Shown here: positions 16,715 through 26,602 of the stretch, in pieces
Layout: each line of letters starts with the position of its first letter
Position numbering within the stretch: position 1 is the stretch's first letter
NCBI GenBank assembly: GCA_029865465.1
Contig: JAOUGW010000008.1
Coordinates: 1 to 35,125 of the forward strand
Reading direction: 5' to 3'
DNA length: 35,125 nucleotides
From: Gammaproteobacteria bacterium
GTDB lineage: Bacteria; Pseudomonadota; Gammaproteobacteria; Steroidobacterales; Steroidobacteraceae
Notes under the pieces: generated by a model
What the model was told of the DNA's origin: nothing
The model's database searches: none
What the model saw: the letters and a program-made list of their open reading frames with translations, nothing else
Translations under genes and position numbers: made by a program

Positions 16715-18091
16715 TCAGGCTGCAGCCGCGGAGTTCCGCATCGTCTCGGCGAGCGCCTGCGCATAGGTGTCGATGTCGGCGAGCGTGCGGGTCTCGGTGG
16801 CGCAGACCAGCAGCGCATTCCCCAGCGACGGATACCGCGCTGAAATGTCGGCGCCGCCGACGATGCCGCGACGCGCGAGCGCCTCGAGCACCGGCTTGAC
16901 CGGACGGTCCAGCAGCAGCACCGCCTCGTGGAACCGCGGGCGATCGAAGGCGAGTCGCACGCCGGGCACGCGCGTGAGGGCATCCACCAGCTGCTGCGTG
17001 CGCTGCATCGACGTGCCCGCCACCTGTGCCAGGCCCCTGGCCCCGAGCAGCGACATGTAGATCGTCGCCGCCGTCACCAGCAGTCCCTGGTTGGTGCAGA
17101 TGTTGGACGTCGCCTTGCTGCGACGGATGTGCTGCTCGCGCGCCTGCAGCGTGAGAGTGAAACCGGGCTTGCCGTCGAGATCGAGCGTGCGGCCGATGAT
17201 GCGGCCCGGCATCTGGCGGACGTGTTCGGTGCGCGTCGCCATGAAGCCGAAGTAGGGGCCGCCCGACGACAGCGGCACCCCGAGTGGCTGGCCGTCGCCC
17301 ACGGCAATGTCGGCACCGAGCCTGCCCCACTGTCCCGGCGGCTTCAGTACTGCAAGCGAAGTGGGATTGACCACGCCGATCAGCAGCGCGTTGTTCGCAT
17401 GCGCCCAGTCGGTTGCGGCGTCGGCGTCTTCGAGCGTGCCGAAGAAGTTCGGCTGCTGCAGCACCACGGCCGTGATGTCCTGACCGCTGTAGGGTTCGAG
17501 TGCGGAAACGAGCGTCTGCCCGCCCTTCTGGTCGTACGGCAGCAGCTCGAACGCGATGTTCTGGTTGCCGGCGATCACCTGCACCACGTCGCGGTAGGTC
17601 GGATTGAGCGCCGCCGGCAACAGGATTCGTTGCGACTTCGACTTGCGATTGGCGCGCACCGCCATGAGGCACGCTTCGGCGAGTCCCGAAGCGCCGTCGT
17701 AGAGCGACGCGTTCGAGATGTCGAGCGCCGTCAGGCTCGCCATCATCGTCTGGTACTCGTACAGCAACTGCAGCGTGCCCTGGCTCGCTTCGGCCTGGTA
17801 CGGCGTGTAGGCGCTGTAGAACTCGCCACGCGTCACGATCGCCCACACCGCCGACGGGATGTGGTGCTCGTACGCACCCGCGCCGATGAAGTTGAGCGGG
17901 CGGCCGTCGCGCGTCGCGAAGCCGGCCAGCAGCCGGCCGACCTCCATCTCGTTGAGCGCCGGCGGCACGCCCGGCAGGCCGGGGGCGCGGAGATTCGCGG
18001 GAATCTCGTCGAACAGCGCGTCGATGTCCGGCGCGCCGATCGCTTCGAGCATCGTACGGATGTCGTCTTCCGTGTGCGGGATGAAAGGCAT
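16715..18091 (-). CDS. gcvPA: Glycine dehydrogenase (decarboxylating) subunit 1
   Basis: N-terminal-type half of the split glycine cleavage P protein, pairing with the PLP-bearing subunit 2 encoded next. The 458-residue length is normal. Landmarks are the [19 protein letters not shown] start, a [32 protein letters not shown]-type block near residue 70-100 (GAYEHHIP visible), [17 protein letters not shown], and [10 protein letters not shown] near residue 335. It lacks the HKTF PLP-lysine site, as expected for subunit 1. A strong GGAGG site lies seven bases before the ATG at 18091. It follows gcvH by 18 bases, so the order is gcvT-gcvH-gcvPA-gcvPB. Confidence 0.97.
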   Translation of the reverse strand: MPFIPHTEDDIRTMLEAIGAPDIDALFDEIPANLRAPGLPGVPPALNEMEVGRLLAGFATRDGRPLNFIGAGAYEHHIPSAVWAIVTRGEFYSAYTPYQAEASQGTLQLLYEYQTMMASLTALDISNASLYDGASGLAEACLMAVRANRKSKSQRILLPAALNPTYRDVVQVIAGNQNIAFELLPYDQKGGQTLVSALEPYSGQDITAVVLQQPNFFGTLEDADAATDWAHANNALLIGVVNPTSLAVLKPPGQWGRLGADIAVGDGQPLGVPLSSGGPYFGFMATRTEHVRQMPGRIIGRTLDLDGKPGFTLTLQAREQHIRRSKATSNICTNQGLLVTAATIYMSLLGARGLAQVAGTSMQRTQQLVDALTRVPGVRLAFDRPRFHEAVLLLDRPVKPVLEALARRGIVGGADISARYPSLGNALLVCATETRTLADIDTYAQALAETMRNSAAAA

Positions 18092-18109
18092 GGCGCCCCT
18101 CCGTGGTGC

Positions 18110-18505
18110 TTAGTGCGTCTCGGCAGCGAGTGCGGCCGCGTAGGCCTTGGCGTCGAGCATCGACGCGAACTGTGCCTTGTCGTCTGGGCGCACGCGCATG
18201 ATCCAGCCGGCGCCGTACGGGTCCTGGTTGATCAGTTCGGGCTGGCCGCCGAGGTCGGCATTGCTGGCCACGACCTCACCGCTGACCGGGCTGAACACGT
18301 CCGACGCAGCCTTCACCGACTCGACGACCGCGGCGGCTTCGCCCGCGTTCACGTGACGGCCCGGCTCCGGCGCCTCGACGAACACGAGGTCGCCCAGGGC
18401 CTGTTGCGCGTGGTCGGAGATGCCGACGGTGATCGTGCCGTCAGCCTCGAGGCGCGCCCACTCGTGGGACTTGAGGAAGCGGAGATCGGCGGGTACGTTG
18501 CTCAT
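18110..18505 (-). CDS. gcvH: Glycine cleavage system H protein
   Basis: Lipoyl carrier that shuttles the aminomethyl intermediate between the P, T and L proteins. The 131-residue protein begins MSNVPADLRFLKSHEWAR and has the family core VGISDHAQQALGDLVFVEAP. The lipoylation site is Lys65 in VVESVKAASDVFSPVSGEVV. The C-terminal GAGWIMRV segment is conserved. The gap to gcvT is 69 bp, in which I see no obvious regulatory structure. Lipoate attachment would need LipA/LipB or LplA encoded elsewhere. Confidence 0.98.
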   Translation of the reverse strand: MSNVPADLRFLKSHEWARLEADGTITVGISDHAQQALGDLVFVEAPEPGRHVNAGEAAAVVESVKAASDVFSPVSGEVVASNADLGGQPELINQDPYGAGWIMRVRPDDKAQFASMLDAKAYAAALAAETH

Positions 18506-18574
18506 GACGGAATCCTTGGCGAGTTCTGCAGGGTGGATTGAAAGCCCGGGAATTCAGTGTCGCTATCGGGTCGT

Positions 18575-19666
18575 CTACAGGGCGATGGCGACCTTGCCGT
18601 TGCGAACGAACGGCGGGCGCACGACACGCGCCGCCACCAGTCTGCCGCGGATCTCGACCTCGCAGCGGTCGCCGGTCTTCGCCGGCACGCGCGCAAACCC
18701 GATCGATCGCTGCAGCGTCGGCGAGAACGTGCCGCTGGTGATCTCACCCTCGCCGACGGCGGGGACCATGACCTTCTGGTGCGAACGCAGTACCGCGCGG
18801 CCCTCGACCAGCAGGCCGACGAGCTTGCGCGTGTCGCCGCTCGCTTTCTGCGCCGCCAGCGCGCCGCGGCCGATGAAATCACGGTCCTGCGGCTCCCACG
18901 CGACGGTCCAGCCGAGGCCCGACTCGAGCGGAGAGGTGGTCTCGTCCATGTCGTTGCCGTAGAGGTTCATGCCGGCTTCCAGGCGCAGCGTGTCGCGTGC
19001 CCCGAGACCGCACGGCGCGACGCCTGCCTCGCGCAGCTTCTGCCACATCGCCACGGCCTGGTCGGCGTGCAGCATGATCTCGAAGCCGTCTTCGCCCGTG
19101 TAGCCGGTGCGCGCGATGAACAGGCTGCCTGCGTCAATGCCGAAGAACGGCTCGATCTCGAGCGCACGCTGCGCGATCGCCGGATCGATGACGCTTGCGG
19201 CCTTCTGCCGTGCGTCAGGACCCTGCACGGCAATCATCGCGAGGTCGGTACGCGGCTCGACGGCGACGCCGTAGCCGGCGGCAACCTCGCGCAGCCACTC
19301 GAGGTCCTTGTCGCGCGTACCGGCGTTGACCACCATGCGATACCAGTGGTCGTCCATGTAGTAGACGATCAGGTCGTCGATCACGCCGCCGTGATCCCTC
19401 AGCATGCAGGAATAGAGCGCCTTGCCGGGCTGCGTGAGCTTCGCGACGTCGTTCGCCAGCAGGCGGCGCAGGAATTCGCGCACGCGATCGCCGCGCAGGT
19501 CGACCACGCACATGTGCGAGACGTCGAACATGCCGGCGGCGCGACGGACGGCGTGGTGCTCCTCGATCTGCGAGCCGTAGTTGACGGGCATGTCCCAGCC
19601 GCCGAAGTCGACGGTGCGGGCCCCGGCCGCGACGTGGGTGTCGAAAAGCGGTGTGCGCAATCCCAT
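18575..19666 (-). CDS. gcvT: Glycine cleavage system T protein (aminomethyltransferase)
   Basis: Transfers the aminomethyl carbon to tetrahydrofolate, giving 5,10-methylene-THF and ammonia. The 363-residue product begins [24 protein letters not shown] and carries [14 protein letters not shown] and the conserved [23 protein letters not shown] block involved in folate binding. The frame stays open to 19801, but that extension runs through the leader terminator and riboswitch. I therefore placed the start at ATG 19666, 41 bases after the terminator T-tract. It is the first gene of gcvT-H-PA-PB-dgkA and is expected to be induced by glycine through its leader. Confidence 0.97.
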   Translation of the reverse strand: MGLRTPLFDTHVAAGARTVDFGGWDMPVNYGSQIEEHHAVRRAAGMFDVSHMCVVDLRGDRVREFLRRLLANDVAKLTQPGKALYSCMLRDHGGVIDDLIVYYMDDHWYRMVVNAGTRDKDLEWLREVAAGYGVAVEPRTDLAMIAVQGPDARQKAASVIDPAIAQRALEIEPFFGIDAGSLFIARTGYTGEDGFEIMLHADQAVAMWQKLREAGVAPCGLGARDTLRLEAGMNLYGNDMDETTSPLESGLGWTVAWEPQDRDFIGRGALAAQKASGDTRKLVGLLVEGRAVLRSHQKVMVPAVGEGEITSGTFSPTLQRSIGFARVPAKTGDRCEVEIRGRLVAARVVRPPFVRNGKVAIAL

Positions 19667-19707
19667 GACTTCAGTTTCCCGTCCCGGCCCAGCCGGGTGT
19701 CGCGACC

Positions 19708-19748
19708 AAAAAAAAAGGCGGCAAGCCGCTCGAAAACGACCTGCCGCC
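19708..19748 (-). terminator. Intrinsic terminator in the gcvT leader
   Basis: On the minus strand, 19748-19737 (GGCGGCAGGTCG) pairs with 19728-19717 (CGGCTTGCCGCC) over 12 base pairs, two of them G-T. Nine consecutive T residues follow (19716-19708). This is a textbook Rho-independent terminator placed directly after the glycine riboswitch and 41 bases before gcvT. It is presumably the expression platform that glycine binding disrupts. Confidence 0.9.
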
Positions 19749-19930
19749 CCTCTGTCCATTGACCTGAGAGATCGGGAGCCGGCCCCAGGCCGACGCCGCA
19801 CCCCTTCGGTGGGTCCGCAACGAGGCGGACCGCTCTCCAGAGCCCATCAGGTGCTGCCGTTGTTTTGCCTGAGCGTTTCCGGGCGGGTTGCGCCTTCGGC
19901 GGGCCATTTTCCGGCCACTCTTCGGACAGA
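19747..19930 (-). ncRNA. Tandem glycine riboswitch (gcvT leader)
   Basis: Two glycine aptamers in tandem on the minus strand. Aptamer I (about 19930-19843) contains CGCCGAAGGCGCAA (19901-19888) and CTCAGGCAAAAC (19873-19862). Aptamer II (about 19842-19747) contains CTGGAGAGCGG (19840-19830), CACCGAAGGGGTG (19812-19800) and the pattern CTCTCAGG followed by GGACAGAGGGG (19770-19747). The closing helix CTCTG/CAGAG joins 19842-19838 with 19754-19750. These are the diagnostic conserved blocks of the class. The second aptamer abuts the intrinsic terminator, so transcription of gcvT-H-PA-PB-dgkA is expected to rise when glycine is abundant. The exact 5' end is not determined. Confidence 0.95.
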
Positions 19931-19939
19931 CCTTGCGAT

Positions 19940-19958
19940 GGGTAAACCGACTTTACCC
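19940..19958. promoter_or_regulatory. Perfect 7-bp inverted repeat upstream of the glycine riboswitch
   Basis: GGGTAAA (19940-19946) and TTTACCC (19952-19958) flank a five-base spacer. The repeat sits just upstream of aptamer I, where the core promoter of the gcv leader should lie; TAAAGT on the minus strand (19955-19950) is a possible -10. Its symmetry fits a transcription-factor operator, but no factor can be named from sequence. Confidence 0.4.
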
Positions 19959-20004
19959 CACCCGGCATGCCCGGACCACAGTGCAGTTGCCGCAATCCTC
20001 CCTG

Positions 20005-20036
20005 TCCCGCCGAGCGGGAGGGGACCGGGGCGAGGG
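20005..20036. repeat. REP-like palindromic intergenic motif
   Basis: TCCCGC-CGA-GCGGGA forms a short hairpin followed by GGGGACCGGGGCGAGGG. This resembles the GC-rich extragenic palindromes of Xanthomonadales-type genomes and the copy near 24833-24877. The rest of the 19959-20139 stretch has C-rich sequence and an AT-rich island (CCTATATATAGAGG, about 20119-20132) that may be a -10 region for the following gene; I see nothing else there. Confidence 0.45.
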
Positions 20037-20139
20037 CATCGGCTTGCCAACGCCGCGCCGGAACCGGAACATCACGCCCCTCTCACCCACCGCTCCACCC
20101 GGGCAGGGGCTGAGTCCTCCTATATATAGAGGTCACCGC

Positions 20140-21908
<1,769 letters not shown>

Positions 21909-21912
<4 letters not shown>

Positions 21913-23132
21913 GCAGCCACTCTGCCCGCCGCCAGAGCACGCCCGTCCGCATCGGCCCGGTGACGGTCGGCGGCGATCACCCGATCGTCGTGCAGTCGAT
22001 GACCAACACCGACACGGCCGACGTCGAAGGCACCGCACTGCAGGTCCGTGCGCTCGCCATCGCGGGTTCCGAACTCGTGCGTGTCACCGTCAACACCGAC
22101 GAGGCGGCGGCGGCCGTGCCGCACATCGTCGAGCGGCTGGCGCAACTCGGCGTGTCGGTGCCGATCGTGGGCGATTTCCACTTCAACGGGCACAAGCTGC
22201 TGCGCGAGCATCCTGCGTGTGCCGAGGCGCTCGCGAAATACCGCATCAACCCGGGCAACGTCGGGCGCGGAGCCAAGCGCGATCCGCAGTTCACCGAGAT
22301 GGTCGAGACGGCCTGCCGCCACGACAAGCCGGTGCGCATCGGCGTCAACTGGGGCAGCCTCGACCAGGACCTGCTCACGCGCCTGATGGACGAGAACTCG
22401 AAGCAGGCGCAGCCGCTCGAGGCGAGCGACGTCGTGCGTGAAGCGCTGGTCGTCTCCGCGCTCGAAAGCGCTGCCCGCGCCGAAGAGATCGGCCTGCCGC
22501 ACGACCGCATCGTGATCTCGTGCAAGGTCAGCGGCGTGCAGGACCTGATCGGCGTCTATCGCAACATCGCGCGCCGCTGCGACTACGCGCTGCACCTCGG
22601 CCTGACCGAGGCCGGCATGGGCTCGAAGGGTATCGTCGCGTCGACGGCTGCCATCGGCGTGCTGCTGCAGGAAGGCATCGGCGACACGATCCGCGTGTCG
22701 CTCACGCCCGAACCGAACGGCGACCGCACGCAGGAAGTGATCGTCGCGCAGGAGATCCTGCAGACGATGGGCCTGCGCTCGTTCACACCAATGGTGATCG
22801 CGTGCCCCGGTTGCGGTCGCACCACCTCGACGTATTTCCAGCAGCTGGCGCAGGACATCCAGTCGCACCTGCGGCAGCGCATGCCCGAGTGGCGAAAACG
22901 TTACGCGGGCGTCGAGCAGATGACCGTCGCGGTCATGGGCTGCGTGGTGAACGGCCCGGGCGAGAGCAAGCACGCGAACCTCGGCATCAGCCTGCCCGGA
23001 ACGGGCGAGCGCCCGGTGGCACCGGTCTACATCGACGGCGAGAAAGGCCCGACGCTCAAGGGCGAACGCATCGCCGAAGAGTTCCAGCAACTGGTCGAGG
23101 ACTACGTCGAACGGACTTACGGCCGCGCCTGA
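21909..23132 (+). CDS. ispG: 4-hydroxy-3-methylbut-2-enyl diphosphate synthase (flavodoxin/ferredoxin)
   Basis: Iron-sulfur enzyme of the non-mevalonate (MEP) isoprenoid pathway converting MEcPP to HMBPP. The 407-residue product shows [20 protein letters not shown] (22-40), the FHFNGH and RINPGNVG motifs, and the [4Fe-4S] ligands Cys299 and Cys302 (ACPGCGRT), Cys345 (GCVVNGPGE) and Glu352. These match the Cys270/273/305-Glu312 set of E. coli. It is translationally coupled to the DUF885 gene and followed 13 bp later by a membrane-protein gene with a strong ribosome site. The functional link between ispG and its exported upstream neighbour is not obvious. Confidence 0.98.
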
Positions 23133-23145
23133 CCGGAGGTCGACC

Positions 23146-23886
23146 ATGTCAGCGCTGGGCTCACTGCGGACGACGGCTGGCGCTGAGCGCCGGTTCTACG
23201 GCGGCATGGCCGTCGCCATCCTCGCGGTCGCCATCCTGGGTTTCGCGCGGACGTACTTCCTGCGCCCGATCCTGCCGGTGCCGACGCCTGCTCCGCCGGC
23301 ACTCACGCACCTGGTGCACCTGCATGCGGTCCTGTTCACCGCCTGGGTCGTGCTGCTGTTCATCCAGACGCGGCTCGTGGCTGCCCGCCGCATCGACCTG
23401 CACCGTCGGCTTGGTGTCACCGCCGCAGGCGTGGCAATGGCGATGGTGGTGGTCGGCGTGCTCGTCGCACTGCACGCCGTTCACCGTGGCATTGCTCCGT
23501 TCGGCATGGATCCACATCGCTTCCTGATCGTGCCGCTGGTCGCGATCACGCTGTTTGCCGCGTTCGTCGTCGCCGGGATTCGTGCCCGCCAGCGCGATCC
23601 GCAGGCGCACAAGCGCTGCATGCTGCTCGGCACGATCGCGCTGCTGCCGCCCGCGGTGGCGCGGTGGGCGCTGCTGTTCGGCCTGGGTCCACCGGTGGTA
23701 CTGGGAGTGGCCACGTTGTTCGTCGCGCCGCTCTTCGTCTGGGACTGGAAAACGCTCGGGCGCATCCACCCGGTGACGTTATGGGGCGGCCTGATCCTCG
23801 CGGTATCCGCGCCGCTGCGGATTCTGGTCTCCCGGACCGACGAGTGGGTCGTGGTCGCCAACTGGCTCGCGGACCTGGTGCAGTAA
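23146..23886 (+). CDS. Uncharacterised polytopic membrane protein
   Basis: I do not recognise a named function. The 246-residue product has about seven hydrophobic segments with histidines near their ends, for example THLVHLHAVLFTAWVVLLFIQT (about 53-75), DLHRRLGVTAAGVAMAMV and DPHRFLIVPLVAITLF. Regularly placed helix-end histidines recall small heme- or metal-binding membrane proteins, but this is inference. A GGAGG site six bases before the ATG suggests good translation. It follows ispG by 13 bp and so ends the DUF885-ispG operon. It converges with the DUF2189 gene over a 34-bp gap with no obvious terminator. Confidence 0.85.
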   Translation: MSALGSLRTTAGAERRFYGGMAVAILAVAILGFARTYFLRPILPVPTPAPPALTHLVHLHAVLFTAWVVLLFIQTRLVAARRIDLHRRLGVTAAGVAMAMVVVGVLVALHAVHRGIAPFGMDPHRFLIVPLVAITLFAAFVVAGIRARQRDPQAHKRCMLLGTIALLPPAVARWALLFGLGPPVVLGVATLFVAPLFVWDWKTLGRIHPVTLWGGLILAVSAPLRILVSRTDEWVVVANWLADLVQ

Positions 23887-23920
23887 TTCGCACGGCGCAG
23901 TCGATGCTCGCCCGCCTCCG

Positions 23921-24793
23921 TTAGCCTTCGAGGTGTTCGTTCCGCGGCCACCCCGATGCATCGATCGTGGCGCGGTACGCGTGCCACGTCGCGTGCCCGA
24001 TCAAGGGCAGCGTGATCCCGAGCAGGGCCATCACCAGCGCAAACCCGGCGCCCTTCTCGCGCCCGATCAGCAGCATCGCGAAACCCGGCGCCACGGCGAG
24101 CACGATCAGTGCCGCCCACACGGCCATCGCCGGCTTGTTGCGCAGCACGGCGTTGATGCTGGTCACGACCGCCGTGATCGAATCGGCCTCGCGATCCATC
24201 AGCATCGGCAGCGAGAAGGCAGCCGCGGAGAACACGATGACCGCGAAGATCGAGCCGATCGCGCTGCCGATGCCCAGGAACTGGACGTAGTCGGTCCAGT
24301 CGGGCGTGGTCATGTCGACCGGGAAGAAGATGTGGACGGCGGAGGCGGCACGCCACCAGACCAGGAACACGATCATCAGCATCAGCGCGAAGACCATGAG
24401 GTTGCCGAACACGCGTCGTTCCTCGATGAAGCAGCGGCGCAGCGATGGCTCGAGCCCACGCTCGATCTGCTCGCTGATGGAATACGTGCCGACGGCAAGC
24501 AGCGGCGCGACCAGGATGAATCCCGAAACCAGTGCGAGCAGTTCGAAGTAGCCGCCGAACCGGATCGCGATGAAGGCGAGCGCCCAGCTCAGCAGCACGA
24601 CGATCGCGCCGTAGGTCAGGCTCTGGCGCGGCGCAGCCTTGAAGTCGGCCCAGGCGTGCCCGAGCCAGCCGATGGGCTCCCACGTGCCGAGCGTGCGGCA
24701 GGGCGCGACGAAGGGCAGCGCACCTGGATCTTCGGAAGCTACGGTCGCCGCAGCGGACTTTCGCGGCGCCTCGTGCGAGGTCTCGGTCATCAT
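23921..24793 (-). CDS. DUF2189 family integral membrane protein
   Basis: A 290-residue inner-membrane protein of the DUF2189 family, whose function is unknown. After a Ser/Ala-rich cytoplasmic N-terminus of about 35 residues comes the family segment WLGHAWADFKAAPRQSLTYGAIVVLL, then about six transmembrane helices (LSWALAFIAIRFGGYFELL, GFILVAPLLAVGTY, LMVFALMLMIVFLVWW, SIFAVIVFSAAAFSLPML, VWAALIVLAVAPGFAMLLIG, LVMALLGITLPLIGHATWHAY). The conserved GHATWHAYR motif lies near the C-terminus. Two adjacent ATGs (24793 and 24790) could start it. It follows the acyl-CoA dehydrogenase gene by about 90 bp that contains a palindromic repeat. Confidence 0.88.
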   Translation of the reverse strand: MMTETSHEAPRKSAAATVASEDPGALPFVAPCRTLGTWEPIGWLGHAWADFKAAPRQSLTYGAIVVLLSWALAFIAIRFGGYFELLALVSGFILVAPLLAVGTYSISEQIERGLEPSLRRCFIEERRVFGNLMVFALMLMIVFLVWWRAASAVHIFFPVDMTTPDWTDYVQFLGIGSAIGSIFAVIVFSAAAFSLPMLMDREADSITAVVTSINAVLRNKPAMAVWAALIVLAVAPGFAMLLIGREKGAGFALVMALLGITLPLIGHATWHAYRATIDASGWPRNEHLEG

Positions 24794-24832
24794 TGGCTGC
24801 TTCCCCCGAATCAGCGTGCTGCCCTTTTACAC

Positions 24833-24877
24833 CCTCGCCCGCCCTGCGCGCGACCTCTCCCGCTGCAGCGGGCGAGG
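24833..24877. repeat. GC-rich extragenic palindrome
   Basis: CCTCGCCCGC (24833-24842) is the exact reverse complement of GCGGGCGAGG (24868-24877). A second, competing hairpin is centred on the perfect 14-bp palindrome CCCGCTGCAGCGGG (24859-24872), extended by CCTC/GAGG. Together with the preceding TTTTACAC run it resembles the short repetitive palindromes scattered between genes in Xanthomonadales-type genomes. It separates the acyl-CoA dehydrogenase stop from the DUF2189 start. Confidence 0.65.
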
Positions 24878-24883
24878 CGGCGA

Positions 24884-26569
24884 TCAGCCGAGCAGGAGCC
24901 GGTCGGCCTCTGGATCCACTTCCGTCATCAGGTCGACCGGTTGCCGCGCAAACCGCATCGCGGCCGCATAACCGCGCCGGTCGCCGCCATGATCGATCAT
25001 CCATTGCGCGTGTTCGCACAGCAGCGTCAGCTGCAGGGCCCGCGCCAGCGTCATCGCGAGCCGCCGCGCGCCGGCCTGCAGCACTTCGGGCTCCTGCCCG
25101 CTCTCGAGCACGAGTGCGACACGCTCCAGCGCGCCGAGTGCCTGGCGCGTCGCGGCGACCATCCGCGGCTCCGAGACGGTGCGCAGGCAGCCCGAAGCCC
25201 GCGCCATCAGCGCCGCCAGTCCAGAGTGCAGGTCGCTGCGCAGGAGCGCGTCGAGCGCCAGGACGTTGGTGGTGCCTTCCCAGATCGGCAGCACGTGCGT
25301 GTCGCGCAGCAACTGCGGCAGGCCAGTGTTCTCGACGTAACCCGCCCCGCCGAAGCTCTCGATCACCTCGGTCACGACCGCTACCGCCTGCTTGCCGGTG
25401 ATCAGCTTGGTCAGCGGGGTCATGAGCCGCAGCAGGGCGCGTTGCTGGTCGTCGATCTCGTTGCGCTCGAGCCGGCCGTTCAGTTCGACCAGCAGGAAGG
25501 TCATCAGGAACGCGCCCCAAGTCTCGGCTTCGAGACCGGCGAGCGTGTCGGCATGCAGGGGCAGTTGCTCGAGCCGCTGGCCGAAGGCACTGCGTTCCCT
25601 GGCGTAGGAGCGGGCCAACGACAGGCCGCGGCGCATGGACGAAACTGCGCAGACGCTGTTCCACATCCGCGTGACGCCGAGCATCGGCTCGATCGAGCGC
25701 GTGCCATTCAGCGGCGGGCCGACCAGGGCCGCGCGCGTGCCATCGAGCAGCAGCTCCGCCGTCGGCACCTTGCGCGTGCCGAGCTTGTCCTTGAGCCGGT
25801 CGACACGGATGCCGTTCAGCCTGCCGTCGAGGTCGCGGATCTCGATGTAGAACATCGCCAGGCCCTTGCCGCCGGGCGGGTTCCCCTCCGGGCGCGCGAG
25901 CGTAAGCGTCATCTGCGAGGTGACGGCAGACGTGAACCACTTGCGACCATACAGACGCCAGCCGCCCTCGTCGTCCGGCACCGCCCGCGTCTCGGAACGG
26001 CCGACGTCGGAACCGCCGGTGGTCTCGGTCATCCACTGGCCGCTGGTCCAGAACGTCGCGGGGTCACGCGAGGTGAGGTGCGGCAGCGCGCGATCGATCA
26101 GCTCGTGGTTGCCGGAATCCAGCAGGCAGCGCGCCGCGCCATCGGTCATCGCGAGCGGGCACGTGTACACGTCCGACGATGGGTGGAACAGGTAGACCTT
26201 GAGGAACTGTGCGATGCGGGCGTGACGACCCATGGCCGGCTCGTAGCCGGTCGCGACCAGGCCGTGCCTCGCAGCGAGACGCTCGGCTTCACGCCACAAC
26301 GGCGACACCACGACCTGGTCGATGCGCTTGCCCCAGGCGTCCCATTGCGTCAGCACGGGTTCGTTCGCGAGATCTGCCTGCTGCATCCGGTACAGGTCGC
26401 CGCCGGCGAGCGCGCCCAGCTCATGCAGCTCAGGGCGCAGTTCTGCTGCGATGGCCGCGGGCAGCACGCGCCTGATCCACGACCCCAGCAGCGGGTCGTC
26501 GTCGAATTGATTGCCTAGGCCCGGCGGGGACTGCGTGAAGAGCGTGTCCGGCCAGTCTTGATTCTGCAT
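24884..26569 (-). CDS. AidB-like acyl-CoA dehydrogenase family protein
   Basis: A 561-residue flavoprotein of the acyl-CoA dehydrogenase superfamily, AidB-type in length and order. The N-terminal domain has the AidB-like QSPPGLGNQFDDDPLLGSWI region and GYEPAMGRHARIAQFLKVYLF. The FAD-binding middle domain has QWMTETTGGSDVGRSET and GRKWFTSA. The C-terminal helical domain has IESFGGAGYVENTGLPQLLRD and IWEGTTNVLALD. AidB of E. coli belongs to the adaptive response to alkylation damage, but most homologues are of unknown substrate, and true acyl-CoA dehydrogenase activity is uncertain. The ATG at 26569 has a GGAG site about nine bases upstream. It follows ubiI by 33 bp, so it probably belongs to the ygfB-pepP-ubi transcript. 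Confidence 0.88.
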   Translation of the reverse strand: MQNQDWPDTLFTQSPPGLGNQFDDDPLLGSWIRRVLPAAIAAELRPELHELGALAGGDLYRMQQADLANEPVLTQWDAWGKRIDQVVVSPLWREAERLAARHGLVATGYEPAMGRHARIAQFLKVYLFHPSSDVYTCPLAMTDGAARCLLDSGNHELIDRALPHLTSRDPATFWTSGQWMTETTGGSDVGRSETRAVPDDEGGWRLYGRKWFTSAVTSQMTLTLARPEGNPPGGKGLAMFYIEIRDLDGRLNGIRVDRLKDKLGTRKVPTAELLLDGTRAALVGPPLNGTRSIEPMLGVTRMWNSVCAVSSMRRGLSLARSYARERSAFGQRLEQLPLHADTLAGLEAETWGAFLMTFLLVELNGRLERNEIDDQQRALLRLMTPLTKLITGKQAVAVVTEVIESFGGAGYVENTGLPQLLRDTHVLPIWEGTTNVLALDALLRSDLHSGLAALMARASGCLRTVSEPRMVAATRQALGALERVALVLESGQEPEVLQAGARRLAMTLARALQLTLLCEHAQWMIDHGGDRRGYAAAMRFARQPVDLMTEVDPEADRLLLG

Positions 26570-26602
26570 CGCGAGACTCCGCAGGCTGTCGGCCTGCCCG
26601 TG

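Noticed and set aside
15184-18541. Two long plus-strand frames (15184-16899 and 16928-18541) opposite gcvPB, gcvPA and gcvH
   Set aside because: The minus-strand proteins are complete glycine cleavage subunits; the plus frames show only His/Arg/Asp-rich low-information sequence.
19667-19801. 45-residue N-terminal extension of gcvT
   Set aside because: It would translate through the terminator hairpin and T-tract and part of the second glycine aptamer; [16 protein letters not shown] at 19666 is the family's usual start.
19888-20139. N-terminal extension of the DUF885 gene
   Set aside because: It would place Arg/Pro-rich sequence before an obvious signal peptide and overlap the riboswitch on the other strand.
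23481-26518. Two frames of over 850 codons on opposite strands across the DUF2189 and AidB-like genes
   Set aside because: They run across gene boundaries and the intergenic palindrome and encode no recognisable domain, whereas DUF2189 and the acyl-CoA dehydrogenase are full-length.
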